Positions 23,701 to 37,600 of a stretch of DNA of 64,000 bases are shown one piece after another; positions within the stretch are counted from its first letter, which is position 1; each line of letters opens with the position of its first letter. The stretch spans positions 1,817,054 through 1,881,053 of the forward strand of contig VUYV01000015.1 of the NCBI GenBank assembly GCA_008711295.1, in the 5' to 3' direction. The notes beneath the pieces were generated by a model. The model had not been told where the DNA came from. It did no database searches and was given only the letters and a program-made list of their open reading frames with translations. A program made the position numbers and the translations under genes. The stretch comes from Anarhynchus alexandrinus. Its lineage: Eukaryota; Chordata; Aves; Charadriiformes; Charadriidae.

Positions 23701-25109
23701 TTCCAAGATCACTTACTGTTCTCAGTCATTTACTGCATAAGATATGTGGCACAATATATTCATACGTCTGGGAGTATGACAGGTTGCTGTGATCTGTGTT
23801 AAATACAAACACAGCACGTGAATGTGATGCTGACTGATACAAGCAGCGAATCACAGAATCTAGTGATGGTGAAACCTGCTAGGTTTAGTCTATTTTCTCT
23901 AGTTCTCTGTTCTTTCTTACCTTATCTTATTTTCTTATGATGTTGTTTGATTTTAGTATTCTTAGGTGCCAGCATGACCTAGAGTTGTCCCAAAACTTTT
24001 TCTAATGCAGTTTCTAACTCCTGAAGTTAGTAAGCAAGCATCCTTCCTTATATAGTGGCCTGGAGATGATACTTGTCCTTTCTTTCCCTTCTGATCTCTT
24101 TTATTTTTTCCCTGTTCCTGTTTCCATCCTGTCTTTCATCTACATGGTCATTACTGTCTTCACTGTCTTTTTCTAATTGATGGGTTTTATTCTCTGTTCT
24201 CTAATTTATTGTGTGGGTGGGTTTTTTTTTTTTTTTACCCTAAGAAACAGGAAGCATTCTTGCATCCTTCACTGATTATGTGAAGGAAGGTCATGTATGG
24301 ATTACATGAAGGAGGATGGTATATGCTGTAGTCACTTATCTGATTGCTTTAGATTCAGAGGAAACTAACTGGTTGTGGTTAGATGCGAAGGCCTGGGTCT
24401 GCAGCCTGTGGCATGTGTACCCTAGCTGTAACTGCATTGGGGAGCAAGGATATATGGTAGATAGTTATCAAATGTTAGTTGTCTGATTAACTAAGGAGTA
24501 CCTAGGTGTTGGGATGGATCCAGAGTTAATAGCTGGTTCCCTTTTCATTGTTTATTTTCTGATGTGTGCACACACCTTCTGACAGTCTTTAAGTGGAGGG
24601 AAAGGGGCCTAGGAATGAGTTGATGAACACTGCCAGGGACAGGATTATAGAGACCATGGGCATATGAATAGTGGAACGTTTTTACGCTAAATTCATGTAT
24701 TTTTTTGTGTAATTTATAAACTTTCCAATTATTGGTTTGTTCCAAGCTTTAAAACTGCCCTAATTTACAGAATTTGATTATAAGCTATATGTTATTTTTC
24801 TCCCTCCAGAGAAAAGGTGTGAGTTTCAGTATTATCAATTATTTCCAACTTCATGCAGTCTGCGTGAGCTATTGTGGGAAGGCCTGTGGGCTGATCTAAG
24901 GGTTGGGGAATACTGCCTGTCTATAGTTCAACCTAGGGGATGACCCAGTTGTGGTATTTATGGGTTTTCCACTGGAATATCAAATAAAATCTGTGCCCTC
25001 TTAAGGGAAATGTCATGATGTCAAATGGATGGCTCAGTCCCTGAATGGAGTTCTCTGTTAAGAATGTCAGTGAGCCTGATGGAAGGAGTGGAAGGCTTAG
25101 TCCAATGGC

Positions 25110-25135
<26 letters not shown>
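25110..25135. repeat. (TA)13 microsatellite
   Basis: A pure alternating TA run of about 26 bases, followed by an A-rich stretch. Confidence 0.9.
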
Positions 25136-25142
<7 letters not shown>

Positions 25143-26061
25143 AAATTCTCCTTTCCTCTTCCAACAGGATTGTTCCACTTAAAGGATGCTAAAATTGAAG
25201 TTTTCTAAAAGTTGTACTGCTTTGGTCTCCTGTCACCTGTGTTGTGGTAGCTGTTTCATCATCATAAAAGACTGAACTTTAAGAGCCTTCAGCAACAGAA
25301 ATTGCCTAAGTGCAGAGCAATAATATTTATTAGTCTAAGCTCATTACTTAATTTTTGTAGAGCTTTTATGGAACCATGGTTTCTAGGCCATGGTTTTTTA
25401 GTGTAGTTACAGGATCATCTGTGCATAATGGTGGTCTTGCCTACGTGATACCGGAATAATTGTTTTTACAGCCTGCTCTTGAGGTGAAGAATAAATGATC
25501 ATTGCTAAACCTTTCTCACATTGTCTTATTTTAATTTTGATCCAATTATTTACACTGAGCAGCAAGATACAGGGTGCCAGGGCCCAGACAGAAAGGAAAA
25601 TTTACTCCTGTGGCTTGATATTTTAAAATCCCCGGAAGAGGACAAACTGTTTTGTTTGGAGGAAACTAACAAGAAAAATGATTCCTTTCCTGGACTTCTA
25701 TTTGACCGGCAAATGTGAAAGAAGGATTAGTTTATAGATTAAGAAACAGAAAGGTTTTTCAATTTCCTTCCTGTCTCAACAGCTAAGATCTCTGATTTGA
25801 GTTTTCTGTCTACATGCCCTAGGCTTGTAAGGATCCCAGTGTGTCTTCATTATGACTGCAGGGAGTCAGACTGCACAAATCTAATTGTGGGTTCAGGTTC
25901 TTACTTCGTTGTTCTATGCTGCCCGCTAATGTGCATGTACTCTACTGACACCGGTGTCTTTGAAAAAATAATGTATTGCATAAAGTCATATGCATCTTCC
26001 GATGTAATATAATAAAATAAACTTTATAAGGAACTAACCTGTTTAAGGGTGGAGGGGGTAA

Positions 26062-26271
<210 letters not shown>

Positions 26272-27059
26272 TAAAAATATGTGCAGGGGCTCACTGTCTG
26301 AAATAAAAAGTGAACTACAGAGAAATAATTGTTCTAATTTATGGCAGAGAATAAATCTGCATGTGCTGCCATTCAAAAGCAATCACAGAGATGACTTGTC
26401 AGCATGTGATGCTGGTTCATTTGAGCTTAAAACTGCCATCCAGCTGTTCCTATGATGTTGTTTTGCTATGAAATAGATATTTGTCAACTAAAAATGACAA
26501 TAAGGAATTTATGCATTAAAATACGGTTATAGATTTATTTTTTTTTTTACTTAATCCTGTTAGGTTGTTGTAATTGAGGTCTAAAACTTGCATGGTATTC
26601 CAGTGCTCTCTGTATCCAGAGAAAGACAACTTACACTGAAGGCATATAAACTGTATGTATGTACCAAGAGGTTTAGATAGTTTAGCCTTTTTTTGGTGTA
26701 GCTTTTGGTTGTTTTTTATATAAAGTTAGCTTATTCTCTATTCTTGCAGGCTGTGACTTCCATTTTTAAGATGTGTATGCTTAGTTCCAGTCCTGGAATA
26801 TCACATGAAAAGTTGATGTTGCAGGAATTACAATTTTCCTTAATGTGGTGTGATAGACCTTTACAAAACTCTCTTGTTCATTTCTCTTCCGAATCTTTGA
26901 TATTGATGCTTTCCTGTTTCATTCCTCAGAAGGCTAATGGTTGACTACAGTGGGATATGGAAGAGACAGTGCTGCAACTACAGCAAAAGCAAATAGAATG
27001 TGATTTGTCAGGGGCTGTATTTCAAGAAGGGATGATACTAATGCTATTTTAAAAAGCAT

Positions 27060-27460
27060 TGATGAAAACTAGTGCACAATACTGTTTTCAGTCCTGAGTC
27101 ATCCCTTGTGCAAGTAAAAAATGAAGTTATTGAAAAAGTTGTGGAGAAGGGCTACTTAAGATGATGGGGGGCCTGGAGAAGCTATTTTCAGAGAAGAGAC
27201 TGAAGTGTGGGTGCATATGCTTATGGATAGTGACTGGCCATATAGAAGTAGGTCAAGATGGTGATAAGCTGAATAGGGGGAGAGACAATGCTGAGACAAA
27301 AAGCTGTGTTCAAGCTATAGGCCAGTGTTGGAACAAAAATAAAAGGAAATAAACAATCCACAAACTTAAATATAAAGTTAGAGGAGAGTTCTTGAAAATT
27401 GAGCAATGATATTTCACAGTTTAGCACTGGAAGGCTTAACAGATAAAAGCTTTTTTATGA
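27060..27460 (+). mobile_element. Highly diverged CR1 LINE 3' fragment
   Basis: The block follows the CR1 3' consensus piece by piece despite many changes. GTTTTCAGTCCTGAG matches the 'gtccagttctgggg' area. GTTGTGGAGAAGGGCTACTT, then AAGATGATGGGGGGCCTGGA, match the 'gtccagaggagggcc...gatgatcagagggctggag' area. AGAGAAGAGACTGAAG follows in the right place, and GCACTGGAAGGCTTAACAGA near 27424 matches 'gcactggaacaggttgcccaga'. It is much older than the CR1 at 29818. Ends are approximate. Confidence 0.55.
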
Positions 27461-29817
27461 TGGAGCTCGGTTGGCTTACGAAAGGAATTCAAAGGAATTC
27501 AGTGATACGTGTTCTGTGTCAGCAGGGGATTGCCCTTGATGACCCAGGACATCCCTTGTAGCACAGTGGCACTTGCATTGATAGAAAGAATTTGGTCTGT
27601 TTGTACTAAACAATATACACATCAATAAGCTTAGCTGGCCATGGAACAGTTCCTGGAAAATATTAAGTCTGATGTATTTAAGAGCCATTGGATGTGACTA
27701 CAACTCTTTTACGTTGATTTCACTGAAGTCAGTATTTTGTTGTATATTACGTCTTGTGTTTTCAGTTAGCTCATGAATGTGGGTGGGATGTATGTTCCTG
27801 ATTAATATTTTTTAATTTATGCACATAAAGCTTTCACTAATTCATCTAAGGTTTATTTGGCTACTGGGAAGTAGGCATGCTTGCTTGGTTTTTTGGGGTT
27901 GGTTTTTTTTTGTTTTACTACAAATAGATTGAACAAGCATGAATACTTTTTCAGAAGTCTGGTAGACGTGGCAGAAGGTTAATGCATGCAATTTTACACT
28001 TCATAAAACTCTGTAAAATCTAGAAATATAAAACAAGGTTATAATTTAAACCAATATAATTTTAACTACTGCAGTACTTGCCTATCATACATGAATGATT
28101 CAAGATCCTCAACCTACTTCTGATCAGTTAATTTTTTTATCTTTAAGCTTGTTGCAGAGACAAGAAATGGTAGAAGTGCCTTGCCAAAGTTGAATAAAGA
28201 TTCTGGTTATTTTCAAGAACAGCAACTTGAAATTCTTCAAGTTCTTCTGAAATGTACAGACTTCAGTTGCAAATAAGATATCAGGAATATAATACCATAA
28301 GAAAAAAAAACTTCTAGTCTGGTAAAATCAATTTTACTTACATTTTTTTTTCCTCCCCCAAAGCTGGCTTATTCTCGATAAAATTACTTTATCTAGCCCA
28401 GTATTTAAAATTACCCTACATTAATAAATTGCTGCTTCTGATATAACAGAATATTCAGTGAAGTGTAATTTCAACTTGATAAAGGCTTAATTTGAATAGC
28501 ACAGGGATTGTGGTTTTAGCAACATGTGTTTTGTTTTGTTTTTTTTTTTCTTGAGACTCTTGCAGCAAAGATATGCTTTGTGTGCTTGAAATCCCTACTT
28601 TAAAGGCAGATTTTCCTCATTTTGTTGTGGTTGATTTTTTTTTTTTTGAGATGCTATGTGGATCCATCCATTCGAATTCATTGCTGATGAGCTATGACAA
28701 AAGCTTTGGGAGGCAGGGCAGTAGGTGGCATGCAGTGATCTCACGACAAAACTTTGAGTAACTTACTAGTATCGAAAAAACAGTATCTGTCTGTAGCCTA
28801 GTCTTACATTTGCTTTGGAATTGGTCAATGCTGTCTGGGAAGGGAACAATTAAAATTTCATGCAAACTTAAAAGTACATTCTTTCCTTCCATTGCAGTTG
28901 AAACTTCGAAATTTGAGTAGTTCTTACTATGGCATGCAGTTAACGGAGGACAACTTTGATGAGCATGCTGTGAATCATAAATAGGCCAGCCTGTTGTCAG
29001 GGTTGCCAAATACTTATTATCACAGCATTAAGGAAAATTAGGGATTTCAAGTAGTCTTCTGGTCTGCTCCTTTTCCCTAAAGTGGTATCATTAGACTTGT
29101 CATATTATCTTATACTTTGCTCAAAAGTAGATATTTTGGCTTAGTTTTTCACAGGGCATTCCCACTTGAAACTGACTTCTTTCAAAAGAAACTTGATGTA
29201 AGGTGTTTCAACCAGTTCTAAAATCAAAATAGGATCAAACCTTTATTTTATCTATAATTAACTCTTGTAGCCTTTTTTCTAAGAAGTTCTAGTGCTACTG
29301 TTCTTTGGAGATGTGATGCTTAGTGGTGTAAGGTGTGTATGCTGCGACGACATCTTTTGCTGTTCTTACTAAAATCTACCCAGTTGAGCTGAACTGGACA
29401 GTCCAGTAACAGGTGCTCCCATTCTTTTGATGCCCTCCACAATGAGAGCATCTTACAGCTATGAGGATGAGGAAAGTGGTGGAAAAATTAATCTTCTGAA
29501 AGGGAAGACCAAGCAGGAGGTAGAGGGGAAAACATAAGTGGAGTCTGTACTGGGGAAGCGAGAACTAGAACCTGGCTGGAAGTAAGGACTTGGAAAAGGA
29601 GGTTGGGCTGGGCATGGCTGGTGTGAAAGTAAAGCCTGTGACTGACGAGTTCAAAAGTGTTTGGGATAAGCAGTCAGGGTTAAGGAAGAGTCAGGATGAA
29701 GGCAGGTGGCCTAGGATCAGTCAGATGATTGTGAGACAGCTGCTGAAAGCAGGGATGTGTCTGTTCAGTGTATTCTAGCACCCTCCAAACTTTGAAAGAG
29801 AATTTGGGACTAAGCTT

Positions 29818-30300
29818 ATGTGACAAGGCTCACCATGTCCTGCTGGAGCGTGTCCAGAGGAGGGCCCTGAGGATGATCCGAGGGCTGGAGCACCTCTCCT
29901 ATGAGGAGAGGCTGAAAGAGTTGGGGCTGTTCAGCCTGGAGAAGAGAAGGCTCCGGGGAGATCGTATTGCGGCCTTCCAGTACCTAAAGGGGGCCTACAG
30001 GAGAGCTGGGGAAGGACTTTTTACTAGGGCATGTAGTGATAGGACGAGGGGGAATGGCTTCAAACTGGAAGAGGGCAGGTTTAGATTGAACATTAGGAAG
30101 AAGTTTTTCACTTTGAGGGTGGTAAGGCACTGGAACAGGTTGCCCCGAGAGGTTGTTGAGGCCCCATCCCTGGAGGTGTTCAAGGCCAGGCTGGACGTGG
30201 CCTTGGGCAACCTGGTCTGGTGGGAGGTGTCCCTGCCTATGGCAGGGGGGTTGGAACTCGATGATCTTCAAGGTCCTTTCCAACCTAAACCATTCTATGT
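29818..30300 (+). mobile_element. CR1 LINE, 5'-truncated, with intact ORF2 C-terminus
   Basis: Nucleotide and protein both match the CR1 3' end. The open frame to 30304 has the conserved CR1 motifs [40 protein letters not shown], then [19 protein letters not shown]. This is the C-terminal tail downstream of the reverse transcriptase, which itself is absent. The end reads CAACCTAAACCATTCTATG, with only one unit of the terminal repeat. There are no stops over about 158 codons, so the copy is fairly young. The strand is the same as hinderin. It is a dead fragment, not a host gene. Confidence 0.95.
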
Positions 30301-31571
30301 GTAACAGACCTTCGTGTCTTCCTCAGCATCTGCTCTTAGTATTTGTCTTCTCTTTGCTTCTGTATTCCCAGATCATGATGGCTACATACCGGCTGACTGA
30401 ACTGTGCTTCTAGTGGCAACCTAAACTCTGGTGTTGCCTTTGGAGTGTTTGACTTGCAAGTTCAGTGTTCTTATTTTTGTTGTTTCATCTGCTTTTTCAG
30501 AATAAGGCATGAGCAGTGTGCACCATGTTACGCTCTTAGGTTACTTGCACTGCCCCTTCTTCCACTTCTGCTGGGAGCTGTTAAAGAGAAAAGCTTCTGG
30601 CTTTCCTTTTGTTTCTGGCATATTTTCAAGGACCTATTATTTATTTAGGTCCCAAATATGATTTAATTTAAGAAACAGGAAAATATCTTTTGTAAGATGC
30701 CCCAGTACTGTCATGATAGATGTCTGAGGAAAAAAATTATGATAATGAGATTATTAAGAAACAAATACTACTGTTATTTCAGAGCCCAAAGAAATTATGT
30801 TATGGTCTTTAGCTTTTCTTGTTATCACCATTAAGGATTTTTTTCATCTAAATTTGATGGTGTTGCATAAATGAAGAAGCAAAACAGCCTTAACATTTCT
30901 GTGAAGATTTATTAATTTGAAAAGAGAGAACTTCTTAAAAAAAAACACCATTAAAAAAATTGGTTATTGAATTCTATTGAATGCTGAAATTATAATTTTG
31001 GAGACAAAGAATAGGGAGGTAAAGGGAAGAAGAGATTCTGATTATTGCAAACGTATTTTTTTTTTTGTAAATTTAAACTTATCAGCCCTACTAAACTGCT
31101 GTATTGGTTTATATTTAGAATGTGCCTGGGTTACTTAAGCTTTTTGTGGGAATTATTTCCTGACTGAAAATGATCTGTTGATTTGAAGACCCAGTCAAGT
31201 TCATACAACAAATCCCATAGGATTTACTCTGCCAGTCTTAAAAATTATGACAGGCTCTGTTTACATATGTCCTTAATATTGTAACTTAGGACTACTTAAT
31301 TAGTTGATTTTGCATTCAGTTAACATGAATATTAATTTAACGTAAACAGTTCATTTGCTGCTATTGTTAGTAAGACATAGAGTATTAATTTGCTGGAAAA
31401 ATAATGGGCCTCTTATAAGCATTATCTAGAGTCTTCAATAAAATGCTTTTAGTTTTGCCATAGTACTCATCATTACATTACTCTTGCATATACTCATAAA
31501 TTAGTGCTGTTTACAGATTTTCTCCTTTTCCTATCTTTCTGTGCTAATGTAGAATTCGTATTATTTTTCAG

Positions 31572-31627
31572 AAGAAAAATAGTTGCTGACTTGCTTAAGG
31601 CCAAAGAACAAGATGATAGAAAAGCAG
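31572..31627 (+). other. Exon-like segment (56 nt), possible cryptic or alternative exon
   Basis: The segment is preceded by a branch-like TGCTAAT and TATTATTTTTCAG, and followed by GTATCA. In one frame it encodes RKIVADLLKAKEQDDRKA, a charged, helix-prone sequence similar in character to hinderin's coiled coil. Its frame does not continue from exon 5: splicing GAAG to it directly gives an early stop. It is therefore not the next constitutive exon. It may be chance. Confidence 0.2.
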
Positions 31628-34600
31628 GTATCAGAGTAGAGAATTTACAATTTACAATTGTTTGTTCTGTCATACTTACTTTTCTCTATAGTGTTGAATT
31701 TGCTTTTCTGAAAATGGGGAGAGAAATAGGCACTACTTCTGTTTCCTTTCCTTTTTTAATCTGACCCACGAAGTTGTCATCACAGGTGAAGAAACAAACG
31801 CAAGGGCTTGCACAGAAAGCTTTTGGCAAAGTATATTGTTGAATGTGTGGTCCTCATGTCCTGCTTAACAGATGTATGTGTGTGTGCCTCCCCAGGGCTG
31901 CTGTTTGCAGAAGGATAGTTAGTCTGAACTCACAATGACAAGAGTGTCATAGAGAAATGGGATATGGAAATTAACAGTATAGTTAAGCATGTATATATGA
32001 AAGTTGGATCCCTGCCTTATTGCCTGCGCCCCCCTCCCGTCCCCCCAAAATAATAAAAGTCAAGAAGAAAATTTCTATAGAGAGAAAAATTTGCTGTTTG
32101 CAGTAATCTTGTCCCTACTGCTTTTGAAAGTCAGGATATTTATTTAAAACTCAGTAACAATTTTAGAGTTTAACTTTAGCTAAGTGTAAGGGTGATTTTT
32201 GCTTTTGTTATAGTTTCTGCAGTACAGTTCCTGACAGTATAGTTGCTGACAAGTTATGAACTGAGGGTTTGGAATGACCATCATATTTTTTCTTTTATTT
32301 CTCAACTTGTCTCCCTCACCTTATTGTTTTAAATTTTTCCCTTCCTATTTTTTTTGTATGTGAATGCATACTATGTATCTTTTTGTGCATCATCATTTGT
32401 TTGAAGGCACGTGAGGAGAATGGAAAAAAGTAGTATTTTGCTCCTTTCTTCCGTTTTATCCAAGGTATTTCCCTTACTGTTATTATAGGTCTTCTACTAG
32501 TAAATGTTTCTAAGCAACCATTATGGTCTATTGAATAAAAGCTGAACTTATTAAAAAGTCCCTGAATATTTATATGCTATTCTGTAACAGCAGTATTGGC
32601 TAAATAATGTATGTATTCAAGAACTTCTTAAATGTAGAAGAATCAGTCAAGGACTATCGGGTAAATAAGATATTTTGAATTTTTCATGAACTTTTAAACT
32701 AAAACAAGGTGAAACATATTGTAATGTTGAGTGTTCAAATGGATCAATGACTGGAGATTCATTTAAAGCTCAGCTTTCTATGTTTAATCCTAGCTAGTGC
32801 CTTAGAGCACAAGCTAGCCACATTGTGCATGTTATGAAATGATCTGGAATCAACAGGCAGCATCTAAACAGTCCTCTGTAGAATATGAGCTAGATAGGCT
32901 TTTTGCCCTAAAACTTCACACTCAGTGGTGCAGGATTGTTTGTGTGATGGTACTGTCAATACAGAAGTATAGCTGTGGGATAAGAGAAGCAGAGTTGCTT
33001 TGTAATTTGTACTATAAGGTGTGGAACAACATTGTTCTATGTGTGCCTGACTGAATAGGAGAAGACTCTCCTACCCAGCAGCTCTGGTGTAGAATTTTGG
33101 AGGCTCACTGAGGTGAGTGCTGAGGGCTAGTAGCGTTCTCGCCGTCTCCTCTGTTTCATGATATTTTTATACTGTGGTGATCTGTTTCTGGTACTAGAGA
33201 CTTGGTGTTTGCCAGCTGCAGTCTTACTGACTGAAGAGCTAGAGTTCTGCTCTGCCAGGTTGTTGATAGCTGCTGGTAGGTATATGCTTCACAGACGGCC
33301 TGTCGTCTAGCTCTGGAGGATGACCGGTACCTTAAGCACAGACATGATATTATCTATACTAACTGTGTGGTGTGGATCTCAGAACTGGATATGATGATGA
33401 GCTGCCCCTGTCTGAACTTAATGGGAGAGACCTCTCATTAGAAGTGCATCTTCATCCATGGCAATCTCGTACATCAACATCAGTTACCATAATGAAAAAA
33501 CCTGAGGTCAGGTAAAAGGTATTTCTCTGTAGCAGTCAGGCTGGGGAGAAGGGCTGTCTCAGGTGAAAGGCAGATCTTTCTTTTTTCAGGCACTTAAACT
33601 GACCAGGCTGCTTACCTGACTGAATTTGGCCCCTGCTTTTGTGGCTATTGCTGAAACATTTGGCTTTAGGCATGTGAGCTTTCGAAGTGATGTGTTTTTG
33701 AGTTAAATTTTCCTTTATGACATTTGGCTTATTCAAAAACAAAGACTGAGATCTCTTAAAAGGAGGCACAAATGGGAAAATGAGATCATTAATTGTTGAA
33801 GCTGGTACTGTAACAAATTGACTAGAAGTGTGGATTCAGAGAAATTGATGTACTTTATCCTTCCAAACTAAATGAATTCTCCATCTGCTTCAGCTTCTCA
33901 ACTATAATGAGGACGTTGGGCTGACTCTGCTATTGGTTTCTCTGTCTTACTGAACTATTTTGGAAAGTTTAAACATTTCTTGCATGATTAAATACACTTT
34001 CAATAAATCAATCTCATAATAATTGTTGTTCAGGAGAGTTCATTATTCAGTTTAGTCTTTTAAATTACTGTTCTTCTTTAAAAGATTCTTCTGACGTAAT
34101 GGCTTCTGCTAAATCCATTTGCCATGCTCTGGCTTGTAATTACTTTAGATTTGAAGAATAAAATGAACGGCTTTATTATTAATCAGTAGTAAATTTGTCT
34201 TACTGTTTTTAACCTTAGAGTGGCCTTCGCTCATGAAATAGTTTTAATGGTCTAGATAGCAAAACACTTCATACCTTTCTTTCAACAGAGATTTAGTGAA
34301 AGCAATCAGACAGTTTTGTGTTTTTTCTTCCACTGCCTGCCCATTAAACATTTGTCACAGTGACTGTGATCATGTGTGTGTTTGCTGTTGTACGCTGTCA
34401 GCTGCTGGCCCTCCGAAAGCCTAGTTTTGCTACCGGCTTTTAGATTGTATTTTTTTTCAGGCTGGTGTAGCCTTTATTTTTGCCTTATGCTACGGAGAGT
34501 ATTAAAGTTAGCATTAATTTAGCGTTGACTACTATACTGGACATTGGGCTGTATGAACTGTGTCACTGTTCACGCATGATGAAAACTTAAACTATTTTTT

Positions 34601-37600
34601 TCCTTCTTTCTATTATTGTGGGGTTTCATAGTTCTTACTGGCAATGCTTTTGTAGTCCAATGAGTTGCCTGCCTTTGCTGTGACTTTTAGTAGCAGTATG
34701 CCATCTTGGACTGAAGTTTTATAGCACTGGAGACTGGACAGATAACTGTCCTATGTGAATCTTCCCATTTGGCATCAGTTCTTTGTTCATATTCCCTTGT
34801 AAGGTTGTTCAAACCCATCCTTAATTTTAAACTGCCAGTCAATGCAAATGAATATAAAAGCATTTTCAGCCTTGCTGAACTTCTTAGAATCTAGTGGATG
34901 TTACCTTAATATCTCATTTTCAGAGACTGCTTTAGAAAATGAAAGCGCGTTAGTTGTAGAGTTATAGACATTCAATAAATCTCAGCATTTAATTTCTGTA
35001 GGGATTCATTGCTTTAACAGCACTGTGTTGGTTTTGTTTCCTCTATCAAGTGCAATGTTTAAACAGGGCTAAGAATTTCTCAAGTAATGCTGAGGAATTG
35101 GAGAAAACATCCAAAGAGGAATGAACAACATCCTTGAAGTCTTAATTCCATGGCTCTGTAAGAGGTCATTAAATGTGTAAGTGTAAAACTGGATGGAATT
35201 TATCAACAACTTCAAATACAACAACTTCATAGAACACTTTCATATGTACCTTTTAGCCTTAATTCTATTCGTATTACACCTCCTTGCTCTAGTGTCAGGA
35301 ATTGTAGTTTTTTTCATTTCACATCTACGTCTTTCAGTTCACATACTAGTGGTGGGTATATGTTTATTTAAATGTATTTTTAATTGTGAAAATGGTAAAT
35401 TTTTACTGATGGCAGTATGGTCACTTTCATTGCATATATGTCAAGAGTTCTACATAAGGTTAGCCCCTTCTTGGGACAAAAAATACCCCAGGGTTATAGC
35501 ACAGGGAGTACAGTTGTAGTAATAAAGATTATGTTGCTGATAAGTTCCCCTCAAGGCCCCATGATGGTAATACCCCTATATTTTGTCTTTAAAGAAAACT
35601 GCTGAGAGCCAATAATTTTTTTGTATGTGTCCCATTTTCATTAATGCATGGTAATTGATGGAGTTGCAGTGACTTGTAACAGTAATGAGTTCTAAACATA
35701 AGAATGCACTCCTTTCTAATAAGTGAGCACTGCTGGGGTTTAAAAGCGTACTAAATCAGTTGCTTTAGTATGAATTTATTAGTTTTTTTCAGCATTAGCT
35801 TTAATAGTAGTTATTTACATAAGCGTACATCCCATTAACCGCCATCAGGGCTGGAAAACATGCTGAACTGTTCATATTTTCATATAATTATTGAACATAA
35901 TGGTTTCATTTGCATTTCTAAACAGTGATGTTTCTGTCAGGCTTGGAAATAGTGTCTTTACGCAGTCCCTATTTCACATCCACTTATTTGACATCGTTAA
36001 ATTTTATGCTAATGTGCTTCCCTAGAATATCATCAGTAGGACAGATGCTTGCGCTTTAATATACAAATCAGAGATGCTTTTCCCTCCCCCCTCCCCTGAA
36101 CTGCAAAAGAAATAAAAAAGCATATCTGCACTTTTTAGATATAGTTTGTTTCATTCTAAAGAATCTGTAAGAAATTAAACTTAGCTTTCACCCCTACTAG
36201 TCACTTCCAAATGTTGTAACAGATACCTTCTTTATGAAGGATGGGAGACGATCCTCTACATGAAGGAGGAAATGTCTTCTAAAATTCAAGTTAATGATGT
36301 GTTAAAATAAAGATTGTAACCTTGAGATTGCCTCATGTGTAAGGCATGGAGCCTTATATAGCAAGTTGCCTATCTAGGCAGTGGTCCATGGACTGGCTTT
36401 CCTGACAGCAGACCGTCGCTGTAGAGAAGGTTCAGGGAGGGAGCAGTTTCAGCTGCTAGACTTGGTGCTTCTCAGCAGAAGTGCATTTGGAATTGTACAT
36501 TTTCAGGTTTTTAGTTTTACATTTAAAATACATTTTTTTTTTGTTTTGTAATTTTGCAGACAGGCAGAGGTATATGAGCCCTTGCTAAGCGGGGGTGGTG
36601 GTTGTTGTATGATCAGTGTCGCTTTGATTCTTCATATGTATGTAAGAGCTTTGATACTTGTACAGAAGTTAATAGTAGAAGCAGAGCATCAAAAACCTAA
36701 GAGATAGGGCCAGTAATTGCAGTTCTGAATGTGGAAATGATGGAATAAAAATAAATAAATAACCAGCACCACCAAAACCACACTGCTTTTCTTCCATTTA
36801 AAAATGAAATTAATATGTCGCATCTTGTCCTCTATGAACTTTATCTTAGGATGACTTGCCTACAGTTGTAAGTAGAGTGTGAAAGGTAGAGCAGGTGAGT
36901 GCAACCTGCAGTATACAGCTGTGGTCACAGGAAAATGTGAATATCAAGATGTATAGAATGTTGCTTACGAGTCAGATGTGGCCCACATGAATGAGCATGG
37001 AAACCCAGTTAATCTCCAACTCAGTTTTGTGCTTTTACTGACTTACTATACGTGGCACTGGGCAACTCTGCTGTCTTCTCTCCTACTTATTTATTTAAAA
37101 ATTTGGGGTATTGCTTACTGGCCTTCGTGTGACGTGAAAGGTTAAACGTATGCATGTTGCTTTGTTACGGCATTTCATGGACATCCTCAGCCTTGACCAA
37201 TACAAACACTGTATATCTCTGAAAATCTTAAATAAAACCAAAAATGTTAGCATCAAGCAAAAGACTGAGAGAAGCGTGTCACACAGATTTATCAATTTCA
37301 TTGTGTTTTATACATAAAAATAAATGTTAAAAAATGCCTGTCTTCTTGGGCGTGTCATAAAGATTTGAAGAAGGCACCCAAATGGAAAAGGGTACTTGGA
37401 CAGAAATGAAAAGGCATATTTTATGCATAAAGGGCCATGTGAGCAAACTGGAGATATACTCTGATGGGTTCTGGGCTTATGGTGTTTTTAATTATAGATG
37501 ATTAACAATTTGATAGTTGCTTTGCAGACACGTATACAGACAAAAATCCCTGCTGGGAAATGCTTGCAGTCTAAGACCTCATTCTGGTGGTGTGTGTAGA

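Noticed and set aside
23848..23885. AATCACAGAATC, resembling a CR1 terminal repeat on the minus strand
   Set aside because: Only one unit matches and the adjoining CR1 3' sequence is not present, so chance is likely.
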